This document shows positions 44,871 through 57,059 of a stretch of 64,000 nt of DNA, piece after piece. A program made the position numbers and the translations under genes. The notes under the pieces are model-generated. The model made no database searches, was not told the origin of the DNA, and saw only the letters and a list, made by a program, of their open reading frames with translations. This stretch comes from Mesostigma viride (lineage: Eukaryota; Streptophyta; Mesostigmatophyceae; Mesostigmatales; Mesostigmataceae). The stretch covers positions 3,541,231-3,605,230 of the forward strand of contig RPFO01000175.1 in the NCBI GenBank assembly GCA_009746045.1, given 5' to 3'. The stretch's first letter is position 1. Each line of letters opens with the position of its first letter.

Positions 44871-45353
44871 ACTTGAAGGCGGGTCAGAGCTAGTGATATA
44901 CTATCTGAGCAAGTGACTTGACTAGTGCGAATCCCAAAGTGGAAATGCCGTGTCTATTCCGGCCTAACATGGCTGATGAAGGCGTTTATGGAATGGTGCG
45001 GCTAGGTGCAGGGTTGTGTTGCCTAACATGGCTGCTGAAGGCGTTCATGGGTGCGGCTAGGTGCAAGGTCGCGTTGCCTAATCGCAACCTTTCTAAATTT
45101 TTCGCTTGTTGGACCAACGGTCTACCAGGTAACGGTTAAGAGAGGTAGGGCGCGAAGTTGAAAGTTTGGAACGGCACTGTCGTCATGCGGCTATTTCACG
45201 GCACCATAACGGCCTTTATTTCAGTTATGTTCAGTTCAGTTTTTCCGGTGAAATGGGTGTTAGTTTATTTCCATATAACAGTTAAGGTGACCCAGCCAGG
45301 TATGCCAAAAATAGCCTGAAATGCCTAGTTGTGCCTCAATTGGGGTGCCCGCA
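44871..45353. other. No gene recognised
   Basis: It lies between the fold-back element and the 3' end of the L1-like LINE ORF2. A short near-repeat (GGCTGATGAAGGCGTTTATGG and GGCTGCTGAAGGCGTTCATGG, about 44970 and 45030) is the only structure seen. Confidence 0.4.
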
Positions 45354-48300
45354 TTAATAAGGCGCGCCCTGCGACCAAGGTAGCCATTGTACTGTAGATA
45401 TATCGTCATCCGGCATAAGTGTAAAGACCTGGTTCATGCCCATGAGTGCATGGAAGACTTCCAGTGGGCTGGGGGTGTCATTGTTAGGGCCCGGGTCCCA
45501 TACTTTGTGTTGTTCCGTCGCCAGGAGCCAGTAACGACGCATAGCCAGGTTCCAAGAGGAGATAAACCGGTGGACCACGGCACCTCTCGTGTACGCGGCA
45601 CGTAACGTGAATACGGTCTCGTTGCGAACTTGCCATATGGTGTGAAGCATCGTCGTGCGTAGCCATATCCATGCCATCTGGTTGGCTGTGAGGCTCGCAT
45701 CCCGTAATCCCGTGATGCCGAAAATAACCGTTGATAGTGTGACGGTGGTGGGGGGAGCTGTAATATAGCCATCCACTTGGCCCATATACCCAGCAGCCAT
45801 TGCCAAACCCCTGCGAGTTGGCAGTCCAGAAATCTGTGCTCAATTGTTTCATCTGGAAAGTTGCATAAGCACGCCGCCGCGTGGGAGTACCGATGGTGCA
45901 GTTGGGAATTGACCCTGATGGCCCGATGCATAATAAGCAGGTGCTGGACGTCGGTGGCCCGTTTGTCAACCAATGGGTGATCAACTGCCAAGGTAATGTT
46001 CTTGATCCAGGTGTAGCCCGGCCACTCGGGGTGCCAGCGCATGCGACCCGGGTGCATCCTATGATTTTTATGCAGAAGTAGCCGGTATTCCCAGTCTGCC
46101 GTGTACTCGAAAAGGCACTTCGTCATTGGGGTGCCGCCAGATGTGAGGACCCACCCAAATTCTAGCGGGTCTAGAGCCAGCGTGTCCAGGCGCCCCTTGC
46201 CAACATGCAGCCATGTGGTGTCGCATATCACTGTGGTGGGGTCCAGGGGTAACACATTGCACGCCTGTGACAGTGACCACGGGACCACTCGAATGCGGTG
46301 ACATTGACATGCTGGAATGTAGGCGTACGATGTAATCAATTTGCCGAGAAGTCCTTGACCGTCGGGTGTCTCCTGGAGCAATTGTATGGTAACGCCCGTC
46401 GACGCGACCGCAACGGTGCAGCCCTTATGTACGGACGTATCGTGATCCGGGTAATAGCTCACCCATTCCCCGATTTGTAGGGGTTTGCGCGGGGTTGTCA
46501 TGAGGGTATGCCATCCTGCGGGAATTGCTTGTAGAAGGTTGTCCCAAGCTGGTCGGCTGGGCATGTTTGCGATCCACGCGCTGATTTCCGTGTATGTCAG
46601 AAGGCGATATCGGTCACCGTCAGCCGCGTATAAATCGATGATTCGCGTAACCGGCGGGGTGGCCGTCAAAAAGCCCTCATATGGGTTGCGGCCGCTTAAA
46701 ACACCAAACACATTATGCTCACTATCCCGCAGCAAATCATTGAAATATAATGGTTGGCGTGCCACCTCTTCCCGCGTGGTAGGGTGAGCAATTCTGTCCG
46801 GTTTTAGGTTCTTATAACCCTTCCACATACGTGCCCAGTACCATGATAAGCCTTTGTACGAAGTGAGCGCACATGTAAGTATTGCTGCCCCCAAGTGCCA
46901 TGATGTACCATTGGTGTGGGTATAGGTTGTGGCGAAAGCTTCTTGTGCCAACATACAACCAGGGTGTGCGTTTACGCCTATGAAAGCGGTTAGGATCTGT
47001 TTGGTGTACACTGACCATAAACGCCACTCCATATTATGTAAGCCCAAGCCTCCTTGAACCCATGGCATATAGGACATGTCCCGATCGATCCATCCCCGCA
47101 CCGTGTGTGTTATGATACCCTGCTGTTTCCAAACAAAATTGCTGCCGATTCGTTGGATGATCTTGGTGGTGTACTCGTTAGGTGGGTGACCTTGGCAGTA
47201 GTAGAGCACTTTGGAGAATAACATTTGGTTGGTGAGGAGGACCCTGCCCCGTAGGCTGAGACGGGGAACCGCTGCCCATCTTGATGCCGCTTGGAGCATG
47301 CCTGTGAGTTTGCCACTGTGTGTTGTGTTGTCATACAAAAAGGTGGGGTGTTCAGCAAGACGTCCATCCATAGTGCAGCCGATAGGGAAGTTGTGTAATA
47401 GGTGGCTGGACCCATGTCACAGGCAGATTAGGGAGTGATAAGCGGGGGGAGGATCCTCTCCCGATGTGCAGCCCCGTGGACTTTTGCACGTTACACCGCT
47501 GTTGAGAGGCCATAGAGTATGTCGTGATATTCTCCATGATAGCATGCACATCGGTAGTGGAGGTACAGACATTAGTGGTGTCATCAACATAAGCAGTTTG
47601 GAACAAACCTCGCGGTTTACCTTGGATGGGGAAGCCCCTGATCCTGTTGTCGCGAGCGTGCAGAAAGAACAGCCCGGCATGCGCAAGAAGAAACAGGAGC
47701 GGGGACATGCAGTCGCCTTGTGGGAGTGACCTAGAGCTAGTGCCTGTGCGTGAGAAGTGCCCGTTTAGGAGTAGGGTCCATGAGAGCGATTTAATCATAC
47801 CGATGGTGACATGCGTGAAAGTGCCACCAAATCCGAAACCGCGCAATGTCTTCTCGAGGTAGTCCCAACACATGCGGTCAAAAGCTTTTTTGAAATCCCA
47901 AAATAGTATGATGCCGAGTATGTTGTGGCGCCACGCTTTTTCCACTATGTCCATAAGCATGGTAATGCTATCGTTTATGTGTAGGTTAGCGCGGAAGCCG
48001 ACTTGTTCCGGACCGATTAGGTCGTCGAGTACTGTGTAAATGCGTAGTTGTAGTATTTTACTGATGATTTTGTACGCAACCGTGAGTAGTCGTATGGGAC
48101 GGTAGTTTTGCCATTGAGTTTTAGACCCCTTTTAAATATATATGAGGATTAGTGCAGTTTCTGCCCAGTTGCCAGGGACGATACCTGTGCGCCATACTTC
48201 GAGGACGCATTTGTAAAAGCCGGCAGAGAGGTCGGGCCAAAACTTCCTCCAAAATTCTACAGGGATGCCGTCCACGCCGGGTGCACTGCCGAGTTTGATT

Positions 48301-48709
48301 TTGAGCATAGCAGCCTGTGTCTCGGCTTGTGTGGGTGTCTGATCTAGTTCTTGCTGCTGCGTGGTGGTGAGGCGCCGTGGTATCGCCTGAAGGACTTGGT
48401 GGATAGCTTGCATGAGGTGCTTGAGGGTACGGTTTACTTCGGAATAGCTTCGTAAAATATTGATGACCGCTGTTTAGTATGGAATGGGTGTTGGTGTGGA
48501 TGCCCTGGTCGTCGTGAATTTCTGTTATCAGCGTGTGTGTTCGTTGCTTGGGGAGGAGTGCAAAATATTCTTTATTCATTTTTTCCCCCGTTGTGTGCCA
48601 CCAAAGGTTTTCCGCATCTATTGCGTTAGCGTGTCTTTCGTATCGCAGTTTGTCCAAGGCTAGCTGGGCTTGTTGCAATTTCGCCATGTCATAAGTATCG
48701 AGTGTTTGC
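45354..48709 (-). pseudogene. L1-like LINE ORF2: reverse transcriptase and C-terminus
   Basis: In reading order: ENLWWHTTGEKMNKEYFALL (48600 region); the L1-type SAPGVDGIPVEFWRKFWPD (about 48280); the fingers; FWDFKKAFDRMCWDYLEK (about 47895); LPQGDCMSPLLFLL; the catalytic TAYVDDTTN (about 47585); SLRGRVLLTNQMLFSKVLYY (about 47250); a long thumb/connection; the zinc finger CNFPDETIEHRFLDC (about 45840); and a terminal WLRTTMLHTIWQVRNETVF. The frame changes near 48430, 47360 and 45800, with one in-frame stop near 48130, so the copy is inactive. The upstream neighbour is the TTAA element at 48714. Confidence 0.85.
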
Positions 48710-48713
48710 TTAA

Positions 48714-50056
48714 CCCATAGTCCGGGAATGGGTTTTTGGCAGTTTTAGACCCCTGAAAATGGAAAAAATCATAACTCATAGGCCACAACTCCAAATACCC
48801 CCAACCAAGGTGCTAGGAGTATCTACACTTCAAGGGCTTTCAGAAAATGCAATAATATCCCGGTCCATTCAGTGCTTTGCAAGATATTTACTGCCAAAGT
48901 TGGACAAAAGACGATCATTTTCAGGCAAGGGAAATCCCCTTAGTAGTTTACCCCTGCAGGGAGGGTTCTAAAAAATTATTCTGGGGTTGGACAATGTCAA
49001 TAGACAGTGCCACCATGCTTTCCTTGGGTCAGACCGCACGGATAGCCCATCTGACCTATATAATGCGCTCACTTACGTGTGTGGGTTACGCGCGCGTAAG
49101 CAGCCATCCATGAAATGCCACACACTTATGCATTGTATACAGCCACATAGGACTGTAAAAAGTGCTGGGAAACAAAGAAGTGCTAAACCAGCACTAACGG
49201 AATGGCATCCTCCAAAGAAACACCACAAACTGAGCAGATTTGGGGCTAATAGCACTCATACAGCAGGCATGGAAACCTGCTGCAAGAGGCACTGATACAC
49301 TCGTGTAAAATGGATGTATAAACGACAGATTCCCGTGCAAACGACATGCAAACACGTTGCCGTACCTGGCTTGATCACGACCTTTCCGGGTTCTGCTGGC
49401 CGGGACCCTCATATCTCACACTGGCTAATGCTTTCCAGGCATAGGCCGCCATAGCCGCATCATGCATGCATCCGACATGATTACCAGGTTGATGTTCTGC
49501 GCAAAGATGACCTATAAACGCATCCGAATTCACAGGGACGCTGCTGCGCATGTCCCGTACCAAAACTGGGTGCTCGGGCTGGCGCAGACTGCCGGGCCAT
49601 AAGAAGAAAATCGAAATATGGCATGCCATTACTCATCTGGTACTGACGACCAAGAAAGCAGTCATGTCCTACCTGTATTTTACCAATGCTATACATCTGG
49701 CCACCCCTGACCTACGAAAATCACGCATCATCATTCTGAGCAACATTCTGAACCATTACAAGCCGCGAGACGCAAAATTTCCTTGATAACGGCACGCTAG
49801 CAGCCATATCTCGTTACGCGCGCGCGCGAGTGAAAATTTCCCGCCAAAGTCACGTGATACTGTCTCAATACACGTTGTATTTACCAGGCTATGGCGAATA
49901 TTACCCCCAAACCTATGCATCACCTTCGTCCCTAAGTGTTCCCAGACCCGCCGGACCACTGACATCCGTCACGGGTGGCGCGGCGCTCCTGGAATTAAGC
50001 GCCGCGCCACCGGGGGTCAAACAGGGCGATATATCGCCCTGTTTCCGGACTATGGG
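48714..50056. mobile_element. Non-autonomous TTAA-target DNA element (piggyBac-like), family 1, copy 2
   Basis: A 1,343-bp insertion in the LINE ORF2 between duplicated TTAA sites (48710-48713, 50057-50060). The terminal inverted repeats are CCCATAGTCCGG. Next to the right terminus is a perfect 26-bp palindrome (50019-50044), preceded by a second hairpin with 14-bp arms (about 49978-50011). Homologous in its left third to 30975-32321 but strongly diverged elsewhere. No transposase frame. Confidence 0.88.
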
Positions 50057-50060
50057 TTAA

Positions 50061-50349
50061 GTTGTAGACGGTTGACAATACGTTCGTAACATCGGTATTC
50101 ATTGCCTTTCTGTTGTCTGAGCTCGATCAGCAGTGTATTGCTTGGAAAGTTGCAATACATGTTGTAGGCCGGCTTGCATCCATCGACAATGATCGGTATA
50201 GTGAGGGATGCTGGCCACCCACTCTCGCCAAAAAGCTTTTACCTGAGCCGTGAATGTTTGATCCCTCAATAAGTCTCGGTTGAAGCGGGGGATACCGGGT
50301 CCCCGCGTCGGTGGGGTGTGGTGCGTTAAGGTGATAATACAAGGGTAGT
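50061..50349 (-). pseudogene. L1-like LINE ORF2: end of endonuclease and linker
   Basis: A minus-strand continuation of the LINE endonuclease beyond the gypsy insertion. It ends at the TTAA element. It reads as the endonuclease C-terminus and a Trp/Arg-rich linker (FWREWVASIPHYTDHCRWMQ). Confidence 0.7.
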
Positions 50350-50932
50350 TGTTACGTCCCTGCCCTTTTGGCCGGACGTAACAATGGAATAAATTACTAA
50401 GGCTGTTTGGTCTATTGGACTTGGGTTTTTCGGGCCTTGGCTATTGTGTGAATTGGACTAGTTATTTTGGTCCTAGGTTGTCCTTTTAGGGGCCGGCGCT
50501 GTGGCGCCGCGCCGGTTCTGAGTCTGTCAGTGGTTCTAGGCGTGGATCCTATAGTTGAGGGTCGATGTCGGCCCGGATCCTACGTGGTATGAGTGACTCG
50601 GATTGTTCTAGGGAAATTGGCGTGTATCTGCGCCGCAACCAACCTAGGTTAAATTGGTCCGAGGACGAGAGTCTCGTCCTCTTGGTTTAATGAATGATAA
50701 GTGCGAATACGCCTACACATTGAGCCCGGGGCATTATCCATTTGTAATTGGTATTGCTAGCCATTATAAGTGTGAACTAATTAGCTTGGCATTAAGCCGT
50801 GATGCCAGATATCTCACGACTCACGTCGTGAAGCGCAACCTACTTTAGGCTATCTTGAATTATTCCTAATTCCGGCAAGAAGGGTCTTTGCTACGTAGCT
50901 CAGGCTAGGTGTGTCTGGGCAGGGACGTAACA
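50350..50932 (+). repeat. 5' LTR of the young gypsy element
   Basis: Starts TGTTACGTCCCTGCCC and ends GGGCAGGGACGTAACA, a 16-base perfect terminal inverted repeat. A second TTTTGGCCGGACGTAACA stretch lies just inside. A candidate primer-binding site, TGGTTATCGGAGG, follows at 50934-50946. Confidence 0.97.
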
Positions 50933-51041
50933 CTGGTTATCGGAGGAAATGTGCTGGAAAGGTTAGCTAACTCTCGCGGAGAGGGTTAGTGAGCCAATTA
51001 GGATACCAAGACGAAGCTTGGCGTAGGTAGAGGTTCCGGAA

Positions 51042-51243
51042 TTCAACGATTGCTGTCAGGCCGGCGGCCAGCCCGTAAAGGGATTCAACGACGACCTAGC
51101 AGCAAGCGGCCAGTCTGGGATACTCGGCGGGGCTAGCAATAGTCCTGTGGTGAGGTGCTGTCAACGATAGCGTTCAGCTCTTGTTTTCAACGACACCTAG
51201 TGGCGGCCAGGGCTTGCCTTCAACGACACCGGGTGGCGGCCAG
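51042..51243 (+). repeat. Leader repeats of the young gypsy element
   Basis: Four to five degenerate copies of TTCAACGA...GCGGCCAG lie between the primer site and the first ORF (near 51042, 51083, 51160, 51186 and 51219). The last two are the most alike (TTCAACGACACC..GTGGCGGCCAG). They could be an RNA packaging or translation element. Confidence 0.6.
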
Positions 51244-51676
51244 CTCAGGAGGGATTAACGTCATCGAAGATGGTACGTCCCCTAGTTAGAATTCTTTCTT
51301 TACAAAGCTATGCCTGCTGAAGGCTAGCTGGCGAGCTTGCTCTCTATCCGGGAACGCGCGCGCAGGGGGTTTATGTTATATGTTGTGCCTCTATAGGTTG
51401 TAAATGTTGTTGGTGCCCATGGACGTCGCGGAGACGGACATTCGTTGTTTGACCTGCAAGGGGTCGTGGGGGTGGATACCGTCTGGCTGTTGCCGACTGT
51501 GTTGACGGTGTTTACCTCCGTGTGTGCGTATAGCCCGTTCCTGCGGAAGGCTCGGGCGTGTGCTGTGATACACTCCGTGCTCTCTCTCCTCGTTTGTTTA
51601 AGGTCACTGCATTAGAGGTAGCCTGGGTTTCCCCTTTCTCTCTTGCTTGCAAGCCGCTGCCAGACTATGATGTAAC

Positions 51677-52015
51677 ATGCCACGACGTAAAATAAACAAG
51701 GGTGGACAGTCTGGATTTCCTTACTACGCAGTAGCTCACGACGGGGATAAGGGTAGGCCTGCTATATTCTACAGCTGGAAGACTTGTGAGGAGCATATTA
51801 AAGATAAGATATTGTCCCAAGGCTCTAGTGCTAAGTGGAAAGGGTTTGATAACATTACAGATGCAGATAGGTTTGTTAGGGAACACATGCCATTGCCTGA
51901 GGGGATGCACATCACACGTGAATGCTCCAAGCCACCCACACTCAGCAGTCAGGGGGAGGGGACAGCAGTTACAGTGACTTTCTCTCAGTTGACCATTGGC
52001 CCTAGCAAGCAGTAG
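51677..52015 (+). CDS. Small ORF with RNase H1-type hybrid-binding (viroplasmin-like) domain
   Basis: A 112-residue open frame ahead of gag. Residues about 14-70 read FPYYAVAHDGDKGRPAIFYS, then W-x2-C, an SAKWKGFDNITDADRFV block and an acidic/basic end. Tyr-Tyr-Ala-Val, Gly-x-Pro-x-Ile-(Y)-x-Ser-Trp-x-x-Cys, a Lys-x-Phe-x-x and the ADRF helix match the RNase H1 N-terminal/caulimovirus viroplasmin fold, which binds RNA-DNA hybrids and dsRNA. Its separate position before gag is unusual. It might coat or protect replication intermediates; that is inference. Intact start and stop. Confidence 0.7.
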   Translation: MPRRKINKGGQSGFPYYAVAHDGDKGRPAIFYSWKTCEEHIKDKILSQGSSAKWKGFDNITDADRFVREHMPLPEGMHITRECSKPPTLSSQGEGTAVTVTFSQLTIGPSKQ

Positions 52016-52147
52016 AGGAGACCAGTACTAGGGAGTAGTATTAGGTTCTATAGTTATAGCTCTATAGCACGTGGTTGCTCTCTCTCTTTCTCTCTCTTCC
52101 TTCCTGGGGAGGTGTTGCCTGCAGTGTAAGGTACCGGTACGAGCACC

Positions 52148-52489
52148 ATGCCCACACGGTCCCAAACAAGGAACGCCAGAGATACAGAGGAAGAGATTAG
52201 AGAACGAGATCTAGAGAATACAGAGATAGAACCGGTAGACAACCACGAGCACGGTACAGAGGGTATAGAGGTACCACTGCACGTCCAAGCAGGGACAGAT
52301 ACAGGTGAGGTCATGGAGAGACCTGCGGAAGGCTCCCCACGATCCAGAGATCAGAACCCTAGGTTCCCAGCGGATGGGGACAATATGGACGCCTTACCCA
52401 GGCAGGGAGATGACAGGAACGACCGAGAGAGACTCCAAGAGTACTCGCAGCAGCAGCAACGGCAGCAGCAGCCACAGCAGCAGCAGCAA

Positions 52490-52521
<32 letters not shown>

Positions 52522-54360
52522 GCAGCAACCGCAGCAGCAGCAACAACAGCAGCAGCATCAGCAGCAGCAACGGTCACCACAGCAGCAATGGCAACAGCAG
52601 CAACCCCGGACGCAGCAGCAACAACCCCAGACGAGACCACAATGGCTACCACCGGATCCAGAGCAGCAGGGAGACGAGAATGGAGATACCCTGCACTACC
52701 GCCAGCAGCAGCCAGTCACCGGGCGACCAACGCATCCTTGGGCAGGTCTGGGGCGGCCCCAGAGACCTCCACCGGGTCCCCCACACCGGGGCAGACGCAG
52801 GGTGTCCTTCGGCAGCACGTCCCTGTTACCCACGGCGTTATGGTATTCGGACGAGGAAGGGGAGGCCCCAGGGGCAGATGGCGAGTTCGATGACCTGGAA
52901 GGGACTAACGAGACGGACGAGGGAACTGTCACGCAGGGCCCGCCTGTTGGTACTCATAGACCTCGGACCAGCCCAGGGGAGACCAGGAGCAGTGTCACCA
53001 CCAGAGACGAGGAGACTCACACGCCAGCCCAGCGCCCGGCTTCTCAACCGCAGCGCCCACGGGTGCTTGACCAAAGCGCGGTCCCCTCGCCTGCGCCTGC
53101 TGGCAACTTCAGCTTCAGCAGGGTGGCCTTGGATGACCCGGGTACGAACACCCCTCATCCGTCCAGGTGCGGCGGACTCATGGTACGCCGCCCAGATCCA
53201 GCCCTCTCCCCCGGTCGCAGCCCCCCGACTTCGGCGATATCCCCCACGTAGACGTCGGTGGGCCTGTCACCGCCGCAGTAAAGGCCCCACCGATGCCCAA
53301 TTTCAAGAATGTACCCAAGCTGCACGCGGACATGAAACCGCGCGAGGTAGAGGAATGGGGACGCATGTGGCGACGACAGTATACCATCTGGCGCAATCAT
53401 CACAACTGGCAGCTGGCCACCAGTGATCTGATTGATCTGGTGATTAACTCCTGTATGGACCCCTCGGTGATAAGCATCTTGAACTGTGAGAGCATCGCGT
53501 CCCAGTCATACCCGCAAACCTTGGCGGAACTGATGGACCGCGTGCGTCGCAAGCTGGTGCCCCCAGATGCTACACTCCACGAGCGGATGGCCTTCAGCAA
53601 GCTGCGCCAGGGGACCACCCCATATCGCGAGTTTCTGTCTAAGTTCGAGTCCAGCGCCGCCTACCTGGCTGACATGACCTGGTACGAGTACAAGAGCAGG
53701 TTCATCGAGGCACTCTGTCCTGAGCTGCAGGATGAGGTATTCAAGCACTATGCTGATGTCCCTTGGGAAGAGTGGGACATCTTGAATATCCAGAGGTATC
53801 TCCTACAGGTGGCCGACGTAGTGGCTCGCGGGCGTGCCCCATCAGTGCGCCGTTTCTTCAGACCTGCTCCCCCGCGACGGGTGAACCAGATGTACTCCAC
53901 TGATTTCGCCGGCGAGGAGGAGGACGAGTACCTCGACGACCCTGACGAGGGCTACACTGATCCTGGCGTCAACGCGATCGACGCTAGCAAGGCGCGCTGC
54001 TTCATGTGCAGCGAGGTGGGGCACCTCAAGCGCGACTGCCCCAAGCTCCGGGGCAAGAACGCCAGTCGTGGGACAGGAGAGGGACACCCAGTGTTCGTTT
54101 CTCCGGCCCGGCCTTCGGCAGCCGCCCCGACTCCTCCGGTCCTCGGGATCGACCCCGCAACGCGGGTGAGCGTGCGGCTCGCCTGCAGCACGCCAGACAG
54201 GCCCCGACGCAGTACCAGCAGCCGCGACCACCCGCGACCAGCTCTACCAAGGGTGTGTTGCGTGCGGTCAACGAGATGGAGGCGCGGCGACAGTCCTCCT
54301 CTTCAGGCCAAACGCAGGCAGTGGCTGGCTACGAGTACGACGACGAGGAGGGGGGGCTGA
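52148..54360 (+). pseudogene. Young gypsy element: gag
   Basis: The N-terminal part is acidic, then very glutamine-rich (52440-52600, a CAG/CAA run), then proline-rich. The gag core (53290-53870) contains PREVEEWGRMWRRQYTIW, LRQGTTPYREFLSKFESSAA and YKSRFIEALCPELQDEVF. An acidic linker follows, then a CCHC knuckle (CFMCSEVGHLKRDC, about 54000). The glutamine run is probably length-variable. Confidence 0.8.
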
Positions 54361-54622
54361 CGAAGAGGAGGAGGGGGGGAAGAGGGCGGGTGGTCGGGCG
54401 AGGCGGCCTCCCGTCCCACCGCTCCTCGGGAGTAGTAGCCCTGCCCATGGGCTTGGGTCCCGGGGTAGGGGATAGGATAGAAAAATCAGATGGTAGCCCA
54501 GACGCGGAGTCAACTAGAGTAGAGGTAGATGTTAATAACGTGGCCGCAGACGCGCCCTCCCAACCGGCGGCGCGTGCATCTCAGGAGATTCGCGGCATCT
54601 GTTTCTTTTCAGCGGAGGGTTA

Positions 54623-57059
54623 TTGGTCCCTCCCACCGTCCTTGATCCGTATTTGAAGGAGAAAACGATCATGGACGTGAAGTTCCTGGTCGACACCGGC
54701 GCCTCCACGTCCTTCATCAACGAGGCCCTGGTGCGTCGGCTGGGCCTGGTACCCCGGCCTCACACCACGGCAGTCTATGTCACCTACTCAGACGGTCGGC
54801 GACACCAATCGCCGGGCCTAGCAGACATCAAGGGTGTGCTGCAGGGCACGCCGGTGGACCTGGTGGCGACTATTGCGCCGCTGGGCGCTGCCGACATCAT
54901 CATTGGAGTGGACTGGCTGGACAAGCAGGATGTGGACATCAGTGTGCGCCGGCGGGTAGTTTGGTTTCCGGATGGTTCATTCTGGTGCCCTGACAGCGAG
55001 TATAGGGCACAGGCCGCGGAGGTCCATAACATTACACACGAGCGCTCGGCGGACGGGCCTCGACCAGCGTCCCAGATCCTGATGAGTAGCAAGACGCTGG
55101 CGCGCCAGCTTCGGAAGGGCAAGGAGTACGCGATGTATCGCATAGACCTGGATAGCACTCAGGCTCTGCTTAACGAGATTGGTGCCGGATTCACACCGGA
55201 TGAGCTGGCGCGGTTCAATGCCGTCCTGGAGAAGCGCACTACCCTTTTTGCGGATCGCACCCCCCAGTTCCCTCCCAATCGATCGGTGTTGCACCGTGTC
55301 CAGCTCCAGGAGGGTTCCGGTCCTACCGTGTCTCCCATGTACCGCATGGGCCCAGTCGAGCTGGTGGAGCTCAAGAAGATCCTCATTTCACTGCTCGACG
55401 CTGGGCTCATTGAACCCAGCAACAGCCCCTTCTCAGCGGGCGTGCTGCTCGTTCCCAAGCCAGGAGGCAAGTGGCGTCTGGTGACGGATTACCGGAAGCT
55501 GAACGCCATCACCGTCAAGTCCCGGTATCCTCTACCGCGGATCGACGACATCTTCAACCGTGTCCAGGGGGCCACGTGTTTCACCGTCATCGACTGTGCG
55601 GACGGGTTTTGGCAGCTGCGCATCGCGCCAGAAGACTGCCACAAGACCGCGTTCGCTACGCCCTTCGGTCACTATCAGTTTCGGGTGGCGGCAATGGGGC
55701 TGTGCAATTCGCCGGCGTCCTTCCAGATGCTGATGAATGATATCCTCCGTCCGGTGATGGGCACAGCCCACTTGCCGCAGGTCTCCCAGGACCTGGCGGA
55801 CCCGCAGAAGGGGGCGCGCCCGCCCTGGACCTACAAGCGCACGTGCGCGCTGGCGTATCTGGACGACATCCTGGTGTACTCCAAGACGTTCGAGGAGCAC
55901 CTAGAGGATGTGGACGCCGTGCTGCAGATCATGGAGGATGAGCACCTTTCGGCGCGGAAAGCCAAGGTGCGCGCCGGCCGCTGCGTGCCGTTTCTGGGCC
56001 ATACCTTGTCCGCAGACGGCATCGCGACCGACCCGAGAAGATCGAGTCCGTCCAGCAATGGCCTGTCCCTACGGACGTGAAGGGGGTGCGCAGCTTCCTG
56101 GGATTGGCATCTTACTACCGACGGTTCATCCCGCGGTTTGCCACCATCGCCGCCCGATCAACGCTCTTCTCAAGAAGGGTACCCCGTTCCTTGGGCTGAG
56201 CAGTGCCAACAGGCTTTTGAGGCGCTTAAGCCTCACCACAGCACCAGTCCTTATCCTGCCGGACCCGGCCCTTCCTTTCGTCGTGGCTACGGACGCCAGC
56301 AAGGTGGCCATCGGGGGTGTCCTCCTGCAGGACCAAGGCAAGGGTCTTCAGCCCATCGAGTATATCTCACGCACAATGATTCCGGCGGAGCGGAATTACC
56401 CAGTGCATCAGCAGGAGCTTCTGGCAGTAGTCTACAGCTGCCACACGTGGCGTCATCATCTTCTGGGGGCCCAGTTTTCGGTGGCCATTAGTGAGCAGGG
56501 GGATCTCGACCCCCACCGCCTGGTGATCCACACCGACCACCGGCCGCTCACCCACCTCCTGGTGCAGCCCAACCTGACGCCCCGCCAAGCGCGGTGGATG
56601 GAGTACTTGTCACAGTTTGCGCCATTCAAGATCCAATACGTCAAGGGCGCGGACAACGTGGTGCCAGACGCCCTTTCGCGACGGGCGGACTATTGGTTCT
56701 ACGAGGACATGGATGTGCTTCATACCACTTGCGTACCAGTGGCCGCCCCGGGGACCGCCTACGGCGCGGAGCCACGGTCTCCCCGGGCCCGCCACCTGTT
56801 TCATCTGGGACACACCACCAGCGATGACTTGTCACCTCTCTTGGAGGAGACGAGTGCCCACGAGGACGTGGACGCCCCCGGGGAGGGGGAGGGATCGCAT
56901 ATGCGCATGCCCCTTAGCCATGTGGTGCCGCCCCAGGGAATTTTTCAGCTTCAGCCGATCGGCCCGCCCACAGTCTTCTCCGAATTCGTCAACCAGGCGA
57001 GTGCGGAGACAGACCGGCCGCGGACGCGTTCACAGTCACGTCGGACCTGGAGACGATGA
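54623..57059 (+). pseudogene. Young gypsy element: protease, reverse transcriptase, RNase H
   Basis: Protease with KFLVDTGASTSFI and IIIGVDWL (54680-54920). Reverse transcriptase with KPGGKWRLVTDYRKLNAIT, FTVIDCADGFWQLRIA and the catalytic LAYLDDILVYS (55450-55890). RNase H with VVATDASKVAIGGVLLQ, YPVHQQELLAVVYSC and VIHTDHRPLTHLL (56280-56560), ending DNVVPDALSRRADY. Classic Ty3/gypsy order, in contrast to the copia-like elements in this window. Confidence 0.88.

Noticed and set aside
50654-50848. 64-codon frame present in both LTRs of the young gypsy element
   Set aside because: Its presence in both copies follows from LTR identity. It lies in the regulatory LTR and has no motif.
52305-53426. 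Second long frame (SNSSSS-rich) through the CAG repeat of the young gypsy gag
   Set aside because: It is the same glutamine run read in another frame; the gag motifs are in the frames reported.
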